From: Novosphingobium profundi
GTDB taxonomy: Bacteria > Pseudomonadota > Alphaproteobacteria > Sphingomonadales > Sphingomonadaceae
Assembly: GCF_018491765.1 (NCBI RefSeq)
Contig: NZ_JABWCU010000002.1
Location: 1 to 64,000, forward strand
Length of the DNA: 64,000 nucleotides
Direction: 5' to 3'
The notes under the pieces are model-generated. The model did no database searches. It was not told the origin of the DNA and worked only from the letters and a program-made list of their open reading frames with translations. This document shows, in pieces, positions 37,609 to 45,803 of this stretch. The first letter of the stretch is position 1. The number at the start of each line of letters is the position of its first letter. Both the position numbers and the translations under genes were made by a program.

Positions 37609-37902
37609 ATGGGTGACGTGCGCATCAATGTCAGGACAACGCGCTCTGCCAATTCGGATAATCTGTTGCTCATGGTCAATGACCAGATCGTCGATCTTAG
37701 TGCGAGCGATGCCGAAGTCGACCTGAAACCCGGCGACCATACGGTCAAGGCGATTCTCACGCGCAAGCCCGGCGAATGTGGGCCGGTCAGTTGCGAGGTG
37801 GGGCTTCACGGCCGCGAAGGTGAACTGATCGAAGCGCTCAACGTCGAAGTCGCCGACTGGGGCGACATCAACCAGGTGCGCAAGACCATCTCGATCGCCT
37901 GA
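37609..37902 (+). CDS. Conserved-looking hypothetical protein, 97 residues
   Basis: A small soluble, acidic protein. It alternates short beta-type strands (DVRINVRTTRSA, NLLLMVNDQIVDLS, DHTVKAILTRKPG) and contains a close cysteine pair in GECGPVSCEVGL. No signal peptide, no membrane segment and no known motif. It has its own upstream spacer and a terminator right after it, and the codon use is normal, so it is probably a real gene. Function unknown; a small beta-sandwich is a guess. Confidence 0.65.
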   Translation: MGDVRINVRTTRSANSDNLLLMVNDQIVDLSASDAEVDLKPGDHTVKAILTRKPGECGPVSCEVGLHGREGELIEALNVEVADWGDINQVRKTISIA

Positions 37903-37918
37903 CCGGTTGCGACGTGAA

Positions 37919-37945
37919 AAGGGCCGAACCTTGCGGTTCGACCCT
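37919..37945. terminator. Bidirectional terminator between the 97-residue gene and cysH
   Basis: An inverted repeat with one mismatch (AAGGGCCGAACC, TTGC, GGTTCGACCCTT). The plus direction continues GTTCT; the minus direction ends in TTTT. It sits between two convergent genes. Confidence 0.75.
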
Positions 37946-37968
37946 TGTTCTCTGTCTGTTATGCGGCT

Positions 37969-38790
37969 TCAGAACACCGGGTCGAAGCCGGGAGGCAGTT
38001 CGCTGGCGGGGCCCTGTCCGTCGCCACCGTCCTCGCCGGGCTTGTGGATGCCGCACTCGGTCTTGTCCCAGCCACGCCAGCGGCCCGAGCGCGGGTCCTC
38101 GCCGGGTGCGACCTTGCTGGTGCAGGGCATGCAGCCGATCGAGGGGTAGCCCTGCGCCACCAGCGGGTGGGGCGGCAGGTCGTGCTCGGCGATGTAGGCC
38201 TCGATGCGTTCGGGCGACCAGTCGATCAGCGGGTTGATCTTGAGGCGGCCCTGCTCGTCGCTGGTGTCGATCTCGAAGCGGGGCAGGGTCTTGCGGGTCG
38301 AGGACTGGAACGCCTTGCGGCCGGTGATGGTCGCGTCGAAACCGGCGAGCGCCTTGGCCAGCGGCTTGACCTTGCGGATTTCGCAGCAGCCGTCGGGATC
38401 GTAGGACCAGCGCAGGCCACTCTCGTCCTTCTTGGCCAGATCCTCGGGATCGGGTGTCAGGTTGACGAGGTTGGTGAGGCCGAGCCTCTCCACGAGAAGG
38501 TCGCGGTAGGCGAGCGTCTCGGGGAAGTGCTTGCCGGTCTCGAGGAAGAGCACCGGGACATTGGGATCGATGCGGCTGATCAGGTGGAGCAGCACCGCGC
38601 TTTCCGCGCCGAAGCTGGAAACCTGGGCGACGTCGCCCGCCATGCCTTCCTTGAGCAGCGTCTCGAGCATCTCGCTCGTGTCGGTGCCGCGAAAGAGGCG
38701 GTTGAGACGCACCGCATCGGCCTCGCTGAAGCGAGGGCCGGTGTCGATGCGGTCGCGCACGCGACCCTGGGTTTCACTGGCTTGGGTCAT
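37969..38790 (-). CDS. cysH: Phosphoadenylyl/adenylyl-sulfate reductase
   Basis: A 273-residue reductase that turns activated sulfate (APS or PAPS) into sulfite with thioredoxin. SSFGAESAVLLHL gives the nucleotide loop. The cysteine pairs CCEIRKVKPL and GCMPCTSKVAPGED (CC...CxxC) are the [4Fe-4S] ligands of the APS-type branch, and the catalytic tail ECGIHKPGED carries the reactive cysteine. A C-terminal Gly/Pro-rich tail of about 15 residues is extra. It is the last gene of the sulfite-assimilation operon, 24 bp after the DUF934 gene. Confidence 0.95.
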   Translation of the reverse strand: MTQASETQGRVRDRIDTGPRFSEADAVRLNRLFRGTDTSEMLETLLKEGMAGDVAQVSSFGAESAVLLHLISRIDPNVPVLFLETGKHFPETLAYRDLLVERLGLTNLVNLTPDPEDLAKKDESGLRWSYDPDGCCEIRKVKPLAKALAGFDATITGRKAFQSSTRKTLPRFEIDTSDEQGRLKINPLIDWSPERIEAYIAEHDLPPHPLVAQGYPSIGCMPCTSKVAPGEDPRSGRWRGWDKTECGIHKPGEDGGDGQGPASELPPGFDPVF

Positions 38791-38814
38791 CGGGTGGTCC
38801 CTTCTGACGGGCTC

Positions 38815-39249
38815 TCAGGCGCCGTGGCGCTTGGCCCAGATCGGCTGGCGGCCGTCGACGGCCGTCGCCTGGTAGACGTTTTCCCAACGCGTGAAGGCAA
38901 CTTCCGCGTCCTTGGGGTTGAGCGGCTTTTCCGGCGCGAAAGCGTCGAAGCCGCAGCGGCGCAAGTGGTGGAGCATGTCGATCACGAGGTCGCCGGTGGC
39001 GCGCAGCTCGCCGGTGTAGCCCGCTTCGCGCAGAATCCGCGCCGAGGAGTAGCCCCGGCCATCGGTCCAGCTCGGGAAGGCGACTTCGACCAGCGCCAGC
39101 CGGTCGAGCGCGGGGAGCAGTTCGCGCGCGTCGTCGCCGGGCTCGATGCGCACTGCGGTGGCGTTCGACTGCTCGGTGAAGCCGCTGACGGTGATCGCGG
39201 GATCGTTGACCGCCTCGTCGTCGCGGAAGCGGAATTGCACATCAACCAT
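38815..39249 (-). CDS. DUF934 domain protein of the sulfite-assimilation operon
   Basis: A 144-residue protein with the DUF934 pattern: VEVAFPSWTDGRGYSSARILR, then GELRATGDLVIDMLHHLRRCGFDAFAP. It is encoded between the sulfite reductase hemoprotein and cysH throughout proteobacteria. It is suspected to be an accessory or electron-transfer partner of the ferredoxin-type sulfite reductase, but the reaction is unproven. ATG at 39249 overlaps the reductase stop by 8 bp. Confidence 0.9.
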   Translation of the reverse strand: MVDVQFRFRDDEAVNDPAITVSGFTEQSNATAVRIEPGDDARELLPALDRLALVEVAFPSWTDGRGYSSARILREAGYTGELRATGDLVIDMLHHLRRCGFDAFAPEKPLNPKDAEVAFTRWENVYQATAVDGRQPIWAKRHGA

Positions 39250-40876
39250 AGATTGCCTCCTTGAACGGGGCCATGCCGATACGGCGGTAGGTGTCGAGGA
39301 AGCGCTCGTCGCCCTGCTTGTTGGCGAGGTAGACCTCGATGGCCTTCTCGGTGGCGTCGACCACGCCGTCCTCGTCGAAGCCGGGACCGGTGATCTTGGC
39401 GAGCGAGGTGTCCGCGCCTTCCGATCCACCGAGCAGGAGCTGGTAGTTTTCCTTGCCCTTCTTGTCGACGCCGAGGATCCCGATGTGGCCCGCGTGGTGG
39501 TGGCCGCAGGCGTTGATGCAGCCCGAGATCTTGAGCTTGAGCTCGCCGATCTCGGCCTGGCGCCGGGCCGAGCCGAAGCGCTCGGAAATCTTCTGTGCGA
39601 CCGGGATCGAGCGCGCATTGGCAAGCGCGCAGTAGTCGAGCCCGGGGCAGGCGATGATGTCACCCACGGTGTCGAGGTTGGGGGTGGCGAGATCGGCCTT
39701 CACCAGTTCCTGCCACAGCGCGAAGAGGTCGCTCTTCTTCACGTGCGGGAAGACGATGTTCTGGGCGTGGGTCACGCGCAGTTCGTCGAAACTGTAGTCC
39801 TTGGCAAGGCGTGCCATGAGACGGATCTGGTCGCTCGTGGCGTCGCCCGGAATACCGCCGATGGGCTTGAGCGAGACATTCGCGATCGCGTAGCCGGGGG
39901 CCTTGTGGGCGAAGCTGTTGCGTTCCACCCAGAGGCGGAAATCGGGATCGGACAGCTCGATCTCGTCCGACAGCCCGGTCTCGAAAGCGGGGTCGGCGAA
40001 CATTGCCTGAATGCGCTCCAACTCGGCGAGCGGGGGCTCGATCGGCTGGGTGAGCAGGTGTGCGAACTCCTCGTCGACTTCCTTGGAATAGGCCTCGAGG
40101 CCCAGTTCGTGGACGAGGATCTTGATACGCGCCTTGTACTTGTTGTCACGTCGTCCGTAGCGGTTGTAGACGCGCACGCAGGCCTCGGCGTACGTGATCA
40201 TCTGGTCGATCGGCACGAACTCGCGGATCTTCTTGGCGATGAACGGGGTACGTCCCATGCCGCCACCGACGTAGAACACGGCGCCGACTTGCCCCTGGGC
40301 GTCCTTCACCAGCTGGATGCCGATGTCGTGCAGGCGCATGGCCGCGCGGTCGGTCTCGCTGGCGATCACCGCGATCTTGAACTTGCGGGGAAGAACAAGG
40401 AATTCGGGGTGGAAGCTCGACCACTGGCGCAGGAGTTCGGCGTAAGGACGCGGATCGACGACTTCGTCGGCGCTGGCGCCCGCGTACTGGTCCGAGGAGA
40501 TGTTGCGGATGCAGTTGCCGCTGGTCTGGATGGCGTGCATCTCGACCTTGGCGAGATCGGCCAGCGCGTCGGGCGTATCTTCCAGCTTGATCCAGTTGTA
40601 CTGGATGTTGGTGCGCGTGGTGAAGTGGCCGTAGCCGCGATCGTACTTGTCGGCGATGTCGCCCAGCACGGTCATCTGCTCGGAATTGAGCGTGCCGTAG
40701 GGCACCGCGACGCGCAGCATGTAGGCGTGCAGCTGAAGGTAGAGGCCGTTCTGGAGACGCAGCGGCTTGAACTGGTCCTCGGTCAGATCGCCCGCGAGGC
40801 GGCGGCGAACCTGATCGCGGAATTCCTCGACGCGCGTGTCGACCATCTGCTGGTCGTATTCATCGTACTTGTACAT
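39242..40876 (-). CDS. Sulfite (or nitrite) reductase hemoprotein, siroheme and [4Fe-4S] type
   Basis: A 544-residue enzyme. Two ferredoxin-like domains and two siroheme domains are visible: HFTTRTNIQYNWIKLEDTPD, QTSGNCIRNISSDQYAG, VFYVGGGMGRTPFIAKKI. The cluster and siroheme ligands are CPGLDYC and CINACGHHH. This is the single-subunit CysI/NirA-like form without a flavoprotein CysJ nearby, so electrons probably come from ferredoxin or another donor. The gene context (cysH, cobA/cysG) points to sulfite. ATG at 40876 overlaps the DUF2849 stop (TAATG). Confidence 0.93.
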   Translation of the reverse strand: MYKYDEYDQQMVDTRVEEFRDQVRRRLAGDLTEDQFKPLRLQNGLYLQLHAYMLRVAVPYGTLNSEQMTVLGDIADKYDRGYGHFTTRTNIQYNWIKLEDTPDALADLAKVEMHAIQTSGNCIRNISSDQYAGASADEVVDPRPYAELLRQWSSFHPEFLVLPRKFKIAVIASETDRAAMRLHDIGIQLVKDAQGQVGAVFYVGGGMGRTPFIAKKIREFVPIDQMITYAEACVRVYNRYGRRDNKYKARIKILVHELGLEAYSKEVDEEFAHLLTQPIEPPLAELERIQAMFADPAFETGLSDEIELSDPDFRLWVERNSFAHKAPGYAIANVSLKPIGGIPGDATSDQIRLMARLAKDYSFDELRVTHAQNIVFPHVKKSDLFALWQELVKADLATPNLDTVGDIIACPGLDYCALANARSIPVAQKISERFGSARRQAEIGELKLKISGCINACGHHHAGHIGILGVDKKGKENYQLLLGGSEGADTSLAKITGPGFDEDGVVDATEKAIEVYLANKQGDERFLDTYRRIGMAPFKEAIYG

Positions 40877-41172
40877 TAGATCACCCAGTTCACGGCTTGC
40901 GGGTCGGAGGGCTTGAGCGTCAGGTCCGGACGGACCGTCGGGCCCAGCGCGCGGATGCGCTCCTTGATGTGGAGCGGACGCACGCCGTTTTCGTCCTTCT
41001 CGGCGTCGATCACGTAGGCGCCCACGACATTCTGGACGCCTTCCTCGCGCGCGATGATCTTTGCGCCCTGTTCGCCGGTGTCGGCGGCATTGTTGACGTC
41101 GAGCGACCAGCCCACGCCGGTCCACCAGATGACGGCCCCGCTCTTGAGGTCATTGCCGGTAACGATCTTCAC
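40876..41172 (-). CDS. DUF2849 domain protein
   Basis: A 98-residue protein with a GTG start overlapping the methyltransferase stop (GTGA). It begins VKIVTGNDLKSGAVIWWTG and ends LTLKPSDPQAVNWVI, a pattern found next to sulfite or nitrite reductases in alphaproteobacteria. No catalytic motif is visible; a structural or regulatory role in siroheme delivery or sulfite reduction is only a guess. It is overlapped by genes on both sides. Confidence 0.85.
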   Translation of the reverse strand: MKIVTGNDLKSGAVIWWTGVGWSLDVNNAADTGEQGAKIIAREEGVQNVVGAYVIDAEKDENGVRPLHIKERIRALGPTVRPDLTLKPSDPQAVNWVI

Positions 41173-41981
41173 TGCTCGGTCTCCAGCGCCAGGGCGCGAA
41201 TGGTGCGATCGGGAAGGCCGCCCTCGATGCGGGCGACTTCGCCGATGACGATGAGTGCCGGGCTCTCGACGTTCTCGTGCGCGACGAGATCGGCAAGGCC
41301 GGCAAGGGGCGCGCGCAGGACGCGCATGTCGGAACGGGTCGCCTTCTCGATGACGGCGACGGGAACGTCGGGAGCCAGGCCGTCGGCCATCAGCTTCTCG
41401 CTGATCTGCGCCGCCGTGGCGAGCCCCATGAAGATTACCAGCGTGCGTCCCTTGCCCGCAAGGCCCGACCAGTCCTGGTCGGAAAGGCCTTTGCACTGGC
41501 CCGCGACGAAGCTGACGATGGAGGCGTGGTCGCGGTGGGTGAGCGGAATCTGCGCGGCCGCGGAGGCGCCGAGCGCCGAGGAAATGCCGGGGACCACCTC
41601 GACGGGTACGCCAGCCGTGCGGCAGGCTTGCGCCTCTTCGCCGCCGCGTCCGAAGATGAAGGGGTCGCCACCCTTGAGGCGCACGACGTCGTGCCCGGAA
41701 AGCGCCTCGCGCACGAGCAGGGCGTTGATCTCGTCCTGCTTCATGGTGTGGCGCGAGCGGCTCTTGGCCACCGAGACGAGGCGCGCGGCAGGACGCGCCA
41801 TTGCAAGGATGCGCGGATCGACGAGTCCATCGTGGACGATGAGCGCCGCACCCATCACCAGGCGCGCGGCGCGCAAGGTGAGGAGATCGGGATCCCCGGG
41901 GCCGGCGCCGACCAGATGGACGGTGCCGATGCGGGGCGCTTGGCCGGAAAGGGCGGGCTCGAACTGCATGGTGTGCCACAT
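41169..41981 (-). CDS. cobA: Uroporphyrinogen-III C-methyltransferase (siroheme synthesis)
   Basis: A 270-residue SAM-dependent methyltransferase that makes precorrin-2, the siroheme precursor. Motifs are VHLVGAGPGDPDLLTLRAAR, VVRLKGGDPFIFGRGGEEAQ, VVPGISSALGASAAAQIPLT and HRDHASIVSFVAGQ. It lacks the N-terminal dehydrogenase/ferrochelatase part of E. coli CysG. ATG at 41981 or 41969 could start it. It is the first gene of the operon that ends with cysH and supplies siroheme to the reductase. Confidence 0.95.
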   Translation of the reverse strand: MWHTMQFEPALSGQAPRIGTVHLVGAGPGDPDLLTLRAARLVMGAALIVHDGLVDPRILAMARPAARLVSVAKSRSRHTMKQDEINALLVREALSGHDVVRLKGGDPFIFGRGGEEAQACRTAGVPVEVVPGISSALGASAAAQIPLTHRDHASIVSFVAGQCKGLSDQDWSGLAGKGRTLVIFMGLATAAQISEKLMADGLAPDVPVAVIEKATRSDMRVLRAPLAGLADLVAHENVESPALIVIGEVARIEGGLPDRTIRALALETEQ

Positions 41982-42011
41982 GGTGCGCCGCGCGCCATCA
42001 TGCCAGCCAGA

Positions 42012-42036
42012 ATGCCTTTGCCGCCCCTAAGGGCAT
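42012..42036 (-). terminator. Possible hairpin between the GGDEF-EAL gene and cobA
   Basis: An 8-bp stem with one G-T pair (ATGCCTTT at 42012-42019 with AAGGGCAT at 42029-42036) lies in the 83-bp gap between two same-strand genes. No T-run follows on the minus strand, so it may be a weak terminator or a leader hairpin of the sulfur operon. Confidence 0.3.
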
Positions 42037-42064
42037 CTTTAGTGGAGGCCGGGCGAGTGCGTGT

Positions 42065-44887
42065 TCAGGCGGCTCCGACAATCGGGATGAGGGGCTCCGC
42101 GCTCGGTTCCGGCATCGCCGAGGTCAGGCTTGGTGCATGGCCGGGGCGCCCGAGGAAGTAGCCCTGAGCCTCCTGGCAGCCTTCGCTGAGCAGGAGATGC
42201 AAGTGTTCCTCGGTCTCCACGCCTTCGGCCAGGACCGGAATCTTGAGCGACTGGCCAAGCGCAAGCACGGCGCGGATGATCGCCTGGGCTTGGTCGTTGC
42301 CGTTGGACTGGAGCAGGAACGACTTGTCGATCTTGATCTTGTCGAACGGGAAGGACTGGAGGGTGTCGAGCGAGGAATAACCTGTGCCAAAGTCGTCCAT
42401 CGCGATGCCGACGCCCAGCGCCTTTATCTGGCGCAGGTTGTGGAGGGCGCGGGCCTTGTCGGTGATGATCGCGCTCTCGGTGATTTCGAGTTCTAGCCGC
42501 CGGGCGGGCAGGCCGGTTTCGATGAGGACGCGAGTCACGGTCTGCGCGATGTCGGGCTGCACGAGTTGGATCGGCGAGAGGTTGACCGCGACGCGGTGGT
42601 CAACCGGCCATCGCGTCGCCTCGCGGCACGCCTGCTCGAGGACCCATTCGCCGATCTGAATGATCAGCCCGGCCTCTTCGGCGATGGGGATGAACTCGAC
42701 AGGCGAAATGACGCCGCGCAGCGGGTGGTGCCAGCGCAACAGCGCTTCATAGCCCGAAAGGCGTCCGTCCTCGAGGAAGCACTGGGGCTGGTAGAGCAAG
42801 GCCAGTTCCTGGCGTTCGATGGCCTGGCGCAAGTCGCTGGCGAGCTTGCGGCGGGCACGGGCGCTTTCGTCCATGCTCGATTCGTAGAAACACAAATTCT
42901 CGCCCAACTGGCCCTTGGCCCGGTACATGGCGAGATCGGCGTTGTTCAGCAGCGTCTCGCGCTCCTTGCCGTCGGCCGGGAACGCCGAGACACCGATGCT
43001 GGCCCCGAAGTGGAGTGTCTGCCCCTGGTGCTCGAAGGGGACTTCGAAGCACTTCTCGAGGCGGTTCACGAAGTCGTTCAACTGATGGTCGGAGGTGTAG
43101 GGCTTGCCGACCCCGAATTCGTCGCCGCCCAGGCGTGCGGCGAATTCGTCCTCGAGCAGGTTCGCCCTGAGCCGGCGGGCGATCTCCTGGAGGACGACGT
43201 CGCCCCAGGCGTGGCCGAAGCTGTCGTTGATGTCCTTGAAGCGGTTGAGGTCGAACACCGCGACAGCCAGCTTGCGGCGGAGGTGCTGGGCCTGGCCGAG
43301 CGCCTCGTCGAGCCAGAGGTTGAGGCACGTGCGATTGGCAAGTCCGGTCAATCCGTCGTGGAGCGCCATGTGGGCGATGCGCGCTTCCGACTGGCGCTGG
43401 TTGGTGATGTCGTCGAAAGTCGAGACCCAGCCCCCGTCGGGCAGCTTGCGGCTGCTGATCGAGACGACGAACTCCTCCGAGAGTTCGGAGACGATCGGCG
43501 CCTGCGCCGGGTTGGTGCGGCAATTCAGGACGAGTTGGCGCGCCTTCTCGACGTCCTCCTCGGAAACCGTCTGGCCGGTCTTGGCCTCGAGGACGATCCG
43601 GATGACTTCCCGGTGGGAGAGGCCTGCCGGCAGGTCGTCCTCCTCCAGTTCGTACATTTCGAGGAAGCGCGCGTTGCGCAGGACGAGGCGTTCGTCCGCG
43701 TCGAACAGGCACAGGCCCTGGTGCATGTGGCCGAGCGCGGCGTCGCGCTGCTGGCCGATCGCGGCGATGCGGTCCTGGTCCTCCTTGCGCTGGGTCACGT
43801 CGCGGGTGATCTTGGCAAAGCCGATCGGATGGCCGCGCTCGTCCTTGACCACCTCGATGGTGACCTGGGCCCAGAAGCGCGAGCCGTCGCGGCGCACGCG
43901 CCAGCCTTCGCCGGTGAACTTGCCGGTGACCGTGGCGATGCCGAGCGCCTTGAACGCCAAGCCTTTTTCCCGGTCTTCGGGGGTGTAGAAGGTCTCCACC
44001 GCGCAGCCCAGGACTTCGTCCGCCCGGTAGCCCTTGAGCCGTTCCGCGCCGGCGTTCCAGCTCGCCACCCGGCCTTCGAGGTCGAGGATGTAGAGCGCGT
44101 AGTCCGAGATGCCCTTGACCAGCAGCGAGAACTGCCGCTCGCTGGCCTGGGCGACCGCCTGCGTGCTGCGCACCAGCAGCAGCCCGGTCACCGCGAGCGC
44201 GAGCAAGCCGAGCGAGATCGCGCCAACGATGAAGTCCATCGTCAGGGGCGAGATCGTGCCACCATGCGCCTCGAGGCGCGAAGGCGTGATGACGAGGCCG
44301 GTCATGCCCAGGAAGTGAAGCGCCAGGATGGCAGCTGCCAGGAGCAGTGCCGCGCCTGCGAAACGGCTTTGGCGTGGGCGAGAAAGAACGAGATGGAAAG
44401 CCGGGACGAGTGGCACGATGGCGGCAACGAATGAACCGAGGACATAGCCGCTGCGCCAATCGAGTTGCGCGGGCAGTTGCAAAGCCATCATCCCGCAATA
44501 GTGCATGGCGCTGATGCCAAGGCCGGTAATGGCGGCGCCGAGCGCGATCGACACGTGGCGCGATCCGGCCTCCCGGGTCAGCGCGACGAGGCCGAGCGAG
44601 ATCATCAGCACCGCGACCAGCAGCGAGGCGAGCGTAAGCGCGAGGTCATAGCCCGCGATGATACCCGGCGCGTAGCCCAGCATGGCAATGAAGTGGGTCG
44701 CCCAGATGCCGAAGCCGCCCGCGGCGCCGGCCAGCAGCGTCGCGTTGAGCCTCGCGCGGCCGGTGCCCGACACGGCGTGGCGCAACAGCAGCATGGTGGT
44801 CGCCGAGGACAGCATGCAGATCAGTCCGGCAGCGAACACATAACGCAAGTCATGGTCGTCCCGGATACAGGAGAGAATATCCAGCAA
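42065..44887 (-). CDS. MHYT-PAS-PAS-GGDEF-EAL membrane c-di-GMP enzyme
   Basis: A 940-residue bifunctional candidate. Residues 1-245 hold seven membrane helices with MHYT-type repeats (ATHFIAMLGY, SAMHYCGMMAL, LHFLGMTGL), a proposed O2/CO/NO or copper sensor. PAS domains follow (about 255-370 and 380-500; SDYALYILDLEGRVASWNAG), then GGDEF (about 505-665) and EAL (about 680-925). Both active sites look intact: RLGGDEFGV for the cyclase, YEALLRWHHP and DDFGTGYSSLDTL for the phosphodiesterase. The net activity cannot be told. It is divergent from the PilZ-XRE gene. Confidence 0.95.
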   Translation of the reverse strand: MLDILSCIRDDHDLRYVFAAGLICMLSSATTMLLLRHAVSGTGRARLNATLLAGAAGGFGIWATHFIAMLGYAPGIIAGYDLALTLASLLVAVLMISLGLVALTREAGSRHVSIALGAAITGLGISAMHYCGMMALQLPAQLDWRSGYVLGSFVAAIVPLVPAFHLVLSRPRQSRFAGAALLLAAAILALHFLGMTGLVITPSRLEAHGGTISPLTMDFIVGAISLGLLALAVTGLLLVRSTQAVAQASERQFSLLVKGISDYALYILDLEGRVASWNAGAERLKGYRADEVLGCAVETFYTPEDREKGLAFKALGIATVTGKFTGEGWRVRRDGSRFWAQVTIEVVKDERGHPIGFAKITRDVTQRKEDQDRIAAIGQQRDAALGHMHQGLCLFDADERLVLRNARFLEMYELEEDDLPAGLSHREVIRIVLEAKTGQTVSEEDVEKARQLVLNCRTNPAQAPIVSELSEEFVVSISSRKLPDGGWVSTFDDITNQRQSEARIAHMALHDGLTGLANRTCLNLWLDEALGQAQHLRRKLAVAVFDLNRFKDINDSFGHAWGDVVLQEIARRLRANLLEDEFAARLGGDEFGVGKPYTSDHQLNDFVNRLEKCFEVPFEHQGQTLHFGASIGVSAFPADGKERETLLNNADLAMYRAKGQLGENLCFYESSMDESARARRKLASDLRQAIERQELALLYQPQCFLEDGRLSGYEALLRWHHPLRGVISPVEFIPIAEEAGLIIQIGEWVLEQACREATRWPVDHRVAVNLSPIQLVQPDIAQTVTRVLIETGLPARRLELEITESAIITDKARALHNLRQIKALGVGIAMDDFGTGYSSLDTLQSFPFDKIKIDKSFLLQSNGNDQAQAIIRAVLALGQSLKIPVLAEGVETEEHLHLLLSEGCQEAQGYFLGRPGHAPSLTSAMPEPSAEPLIPIVGAA

Positions 44888-45125
44888 GTGCGAGTCCCGA
44901 TTTGTTTTACGGGTAACTACGGGTTAAGGTGTTACGAGTTTGTAAACGTTGTCGTCCGGCCGAAATCAAGGGCTCGACGGGCGGAAAGGTGCGGCAAATC
45001 TTGCCTACCGGTCCTGGGAAGTGGGTTGGGGCTGTTAGCTTTCGCATCTGCCGGACGTTTGCCGGCCTGCTAACTGAATCTTTACCTCGAAAGGGGAAAT
45101 TCCGCGTTCACGTGGAGGTCCAGTT
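44888..45125. promoter_or_regulatory. Divergent promoter region of the c-di-GMP island
   Basis: A 238-bp spacer between the MHYT-GGDEF-EAL gene and the PilZ-XRE gene. It is lower in GC near 44895-44950. It contains direct echoes of GGGTAA/GGTTAA (GGGTAACTACGGGTTAAGG at 44909-44927). GGAGG at 45115-45119 is the ribosome-binding site for the TTG start. No operator could be fixed. Confidence 0.35.
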
Positions 45126-45803
45126 TTGGCTATTGCCGCTCATTTCGATTCCGCCGACGACGTGATGGGCGCAACCCGCGCCCAGCGCCGCCGTCTCTTC
45201 CTTGAAACCTTCGGGAAACTTCCATCGGGGAGCGAAGCGCAGGTCTCGATCCACAATTTTTCCGAAACCGGGGTCCTGCTCGAGACCAACGTGGATCTCG
45301 AAATCGGCGAGACCCTCGAGATCGCGCTTCCCGAGGCGGGGGCCATCCCGGCGCGAGTCGTGTGGTCAAGCGGCTCGTTATACGGCTGCGGTTTCCTGGC
45401 CCCGGTTCCCATGGCGGTGTTGAGCGCGGTGACCTTGCGCAGCGCGGTCCAGATGCAGGCGGGCGTTCTGCCCGAGCCGCCTTCGACCGAATCCGGCGTT
45501 GGGGGCGAAAGCCTGGGCGAACGGATCCATCGCTTGCGCAAGCTGCGCGGTCTCACGCAGGGCGAGCTGGCGAATCGACTGGGCGTGAGCAAGCCGACCG
45601 TCTGGGCCTGGGAACAGGGGCGCGCGCGTCCCATCGAGGAGCGCATGGCCGGAATCGCCGAAGCGCTTGGCGTCGCCAGCGAGGACTTGCGTCCCGACCG
45701 CTTCGCGCCCGGACTGAGCGAACTCATCGCGCGTTGCCGCGAGCAGATCGCCGCCGCCGTGGAAACCGCGCCCGAGAAGGTGCGGATCATGATCGAGCTG
45801 TGA
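45126..45803 (+). CDS. PilZ-XRE fusion: candidate c-di-GMP-responsive transcription factor
   Basis: A 225-residue protein. The N-terminal PilZ-like domain occupies about residues 15-100 (RAQRRRLFLETFGKL with the basic RxxxR region, SIHNFSETGVLLET as the D/NxSxxG-type second motif, VVWSSGSLYGCGFL). The C-terminal XRE helix-turn-helix is at about 130-190 (GERIHRLRKLRGLTQGELAN, then RLGVSKPTVWAWEQGRARP). TTG at 45126 has a GGAGG site 7 bp ahead; the first ATG (45165) would cut into the PilZ arginine region. PilZ domains bind c-di-GMP. The second motif is NFSETG rather than canonical D/NxSxxG with strict spacing, so binding needs proof. TGA overlaps the next ATG (TGATG). Confidence 0.85.
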   Translation: MAIAAHFDSADDVMGATRAQRRRLFLETFGKLPSGSEAQVSIHNFSETGVLLETNVDLEIGETLEIALPEAGAIPARVVWSSGSLYGCGFLAPVPMAVLSAVTLRSAVQMQAGVLPEPPSTESGVGGESLGERIHRLRKLRGLTQGELANRLGVSKPTVWAWEQGRARPIEERMAGIAEALGVASEDLRPDRFAPGLSELIARCREQIAAAVETAPEKVRIMIEL

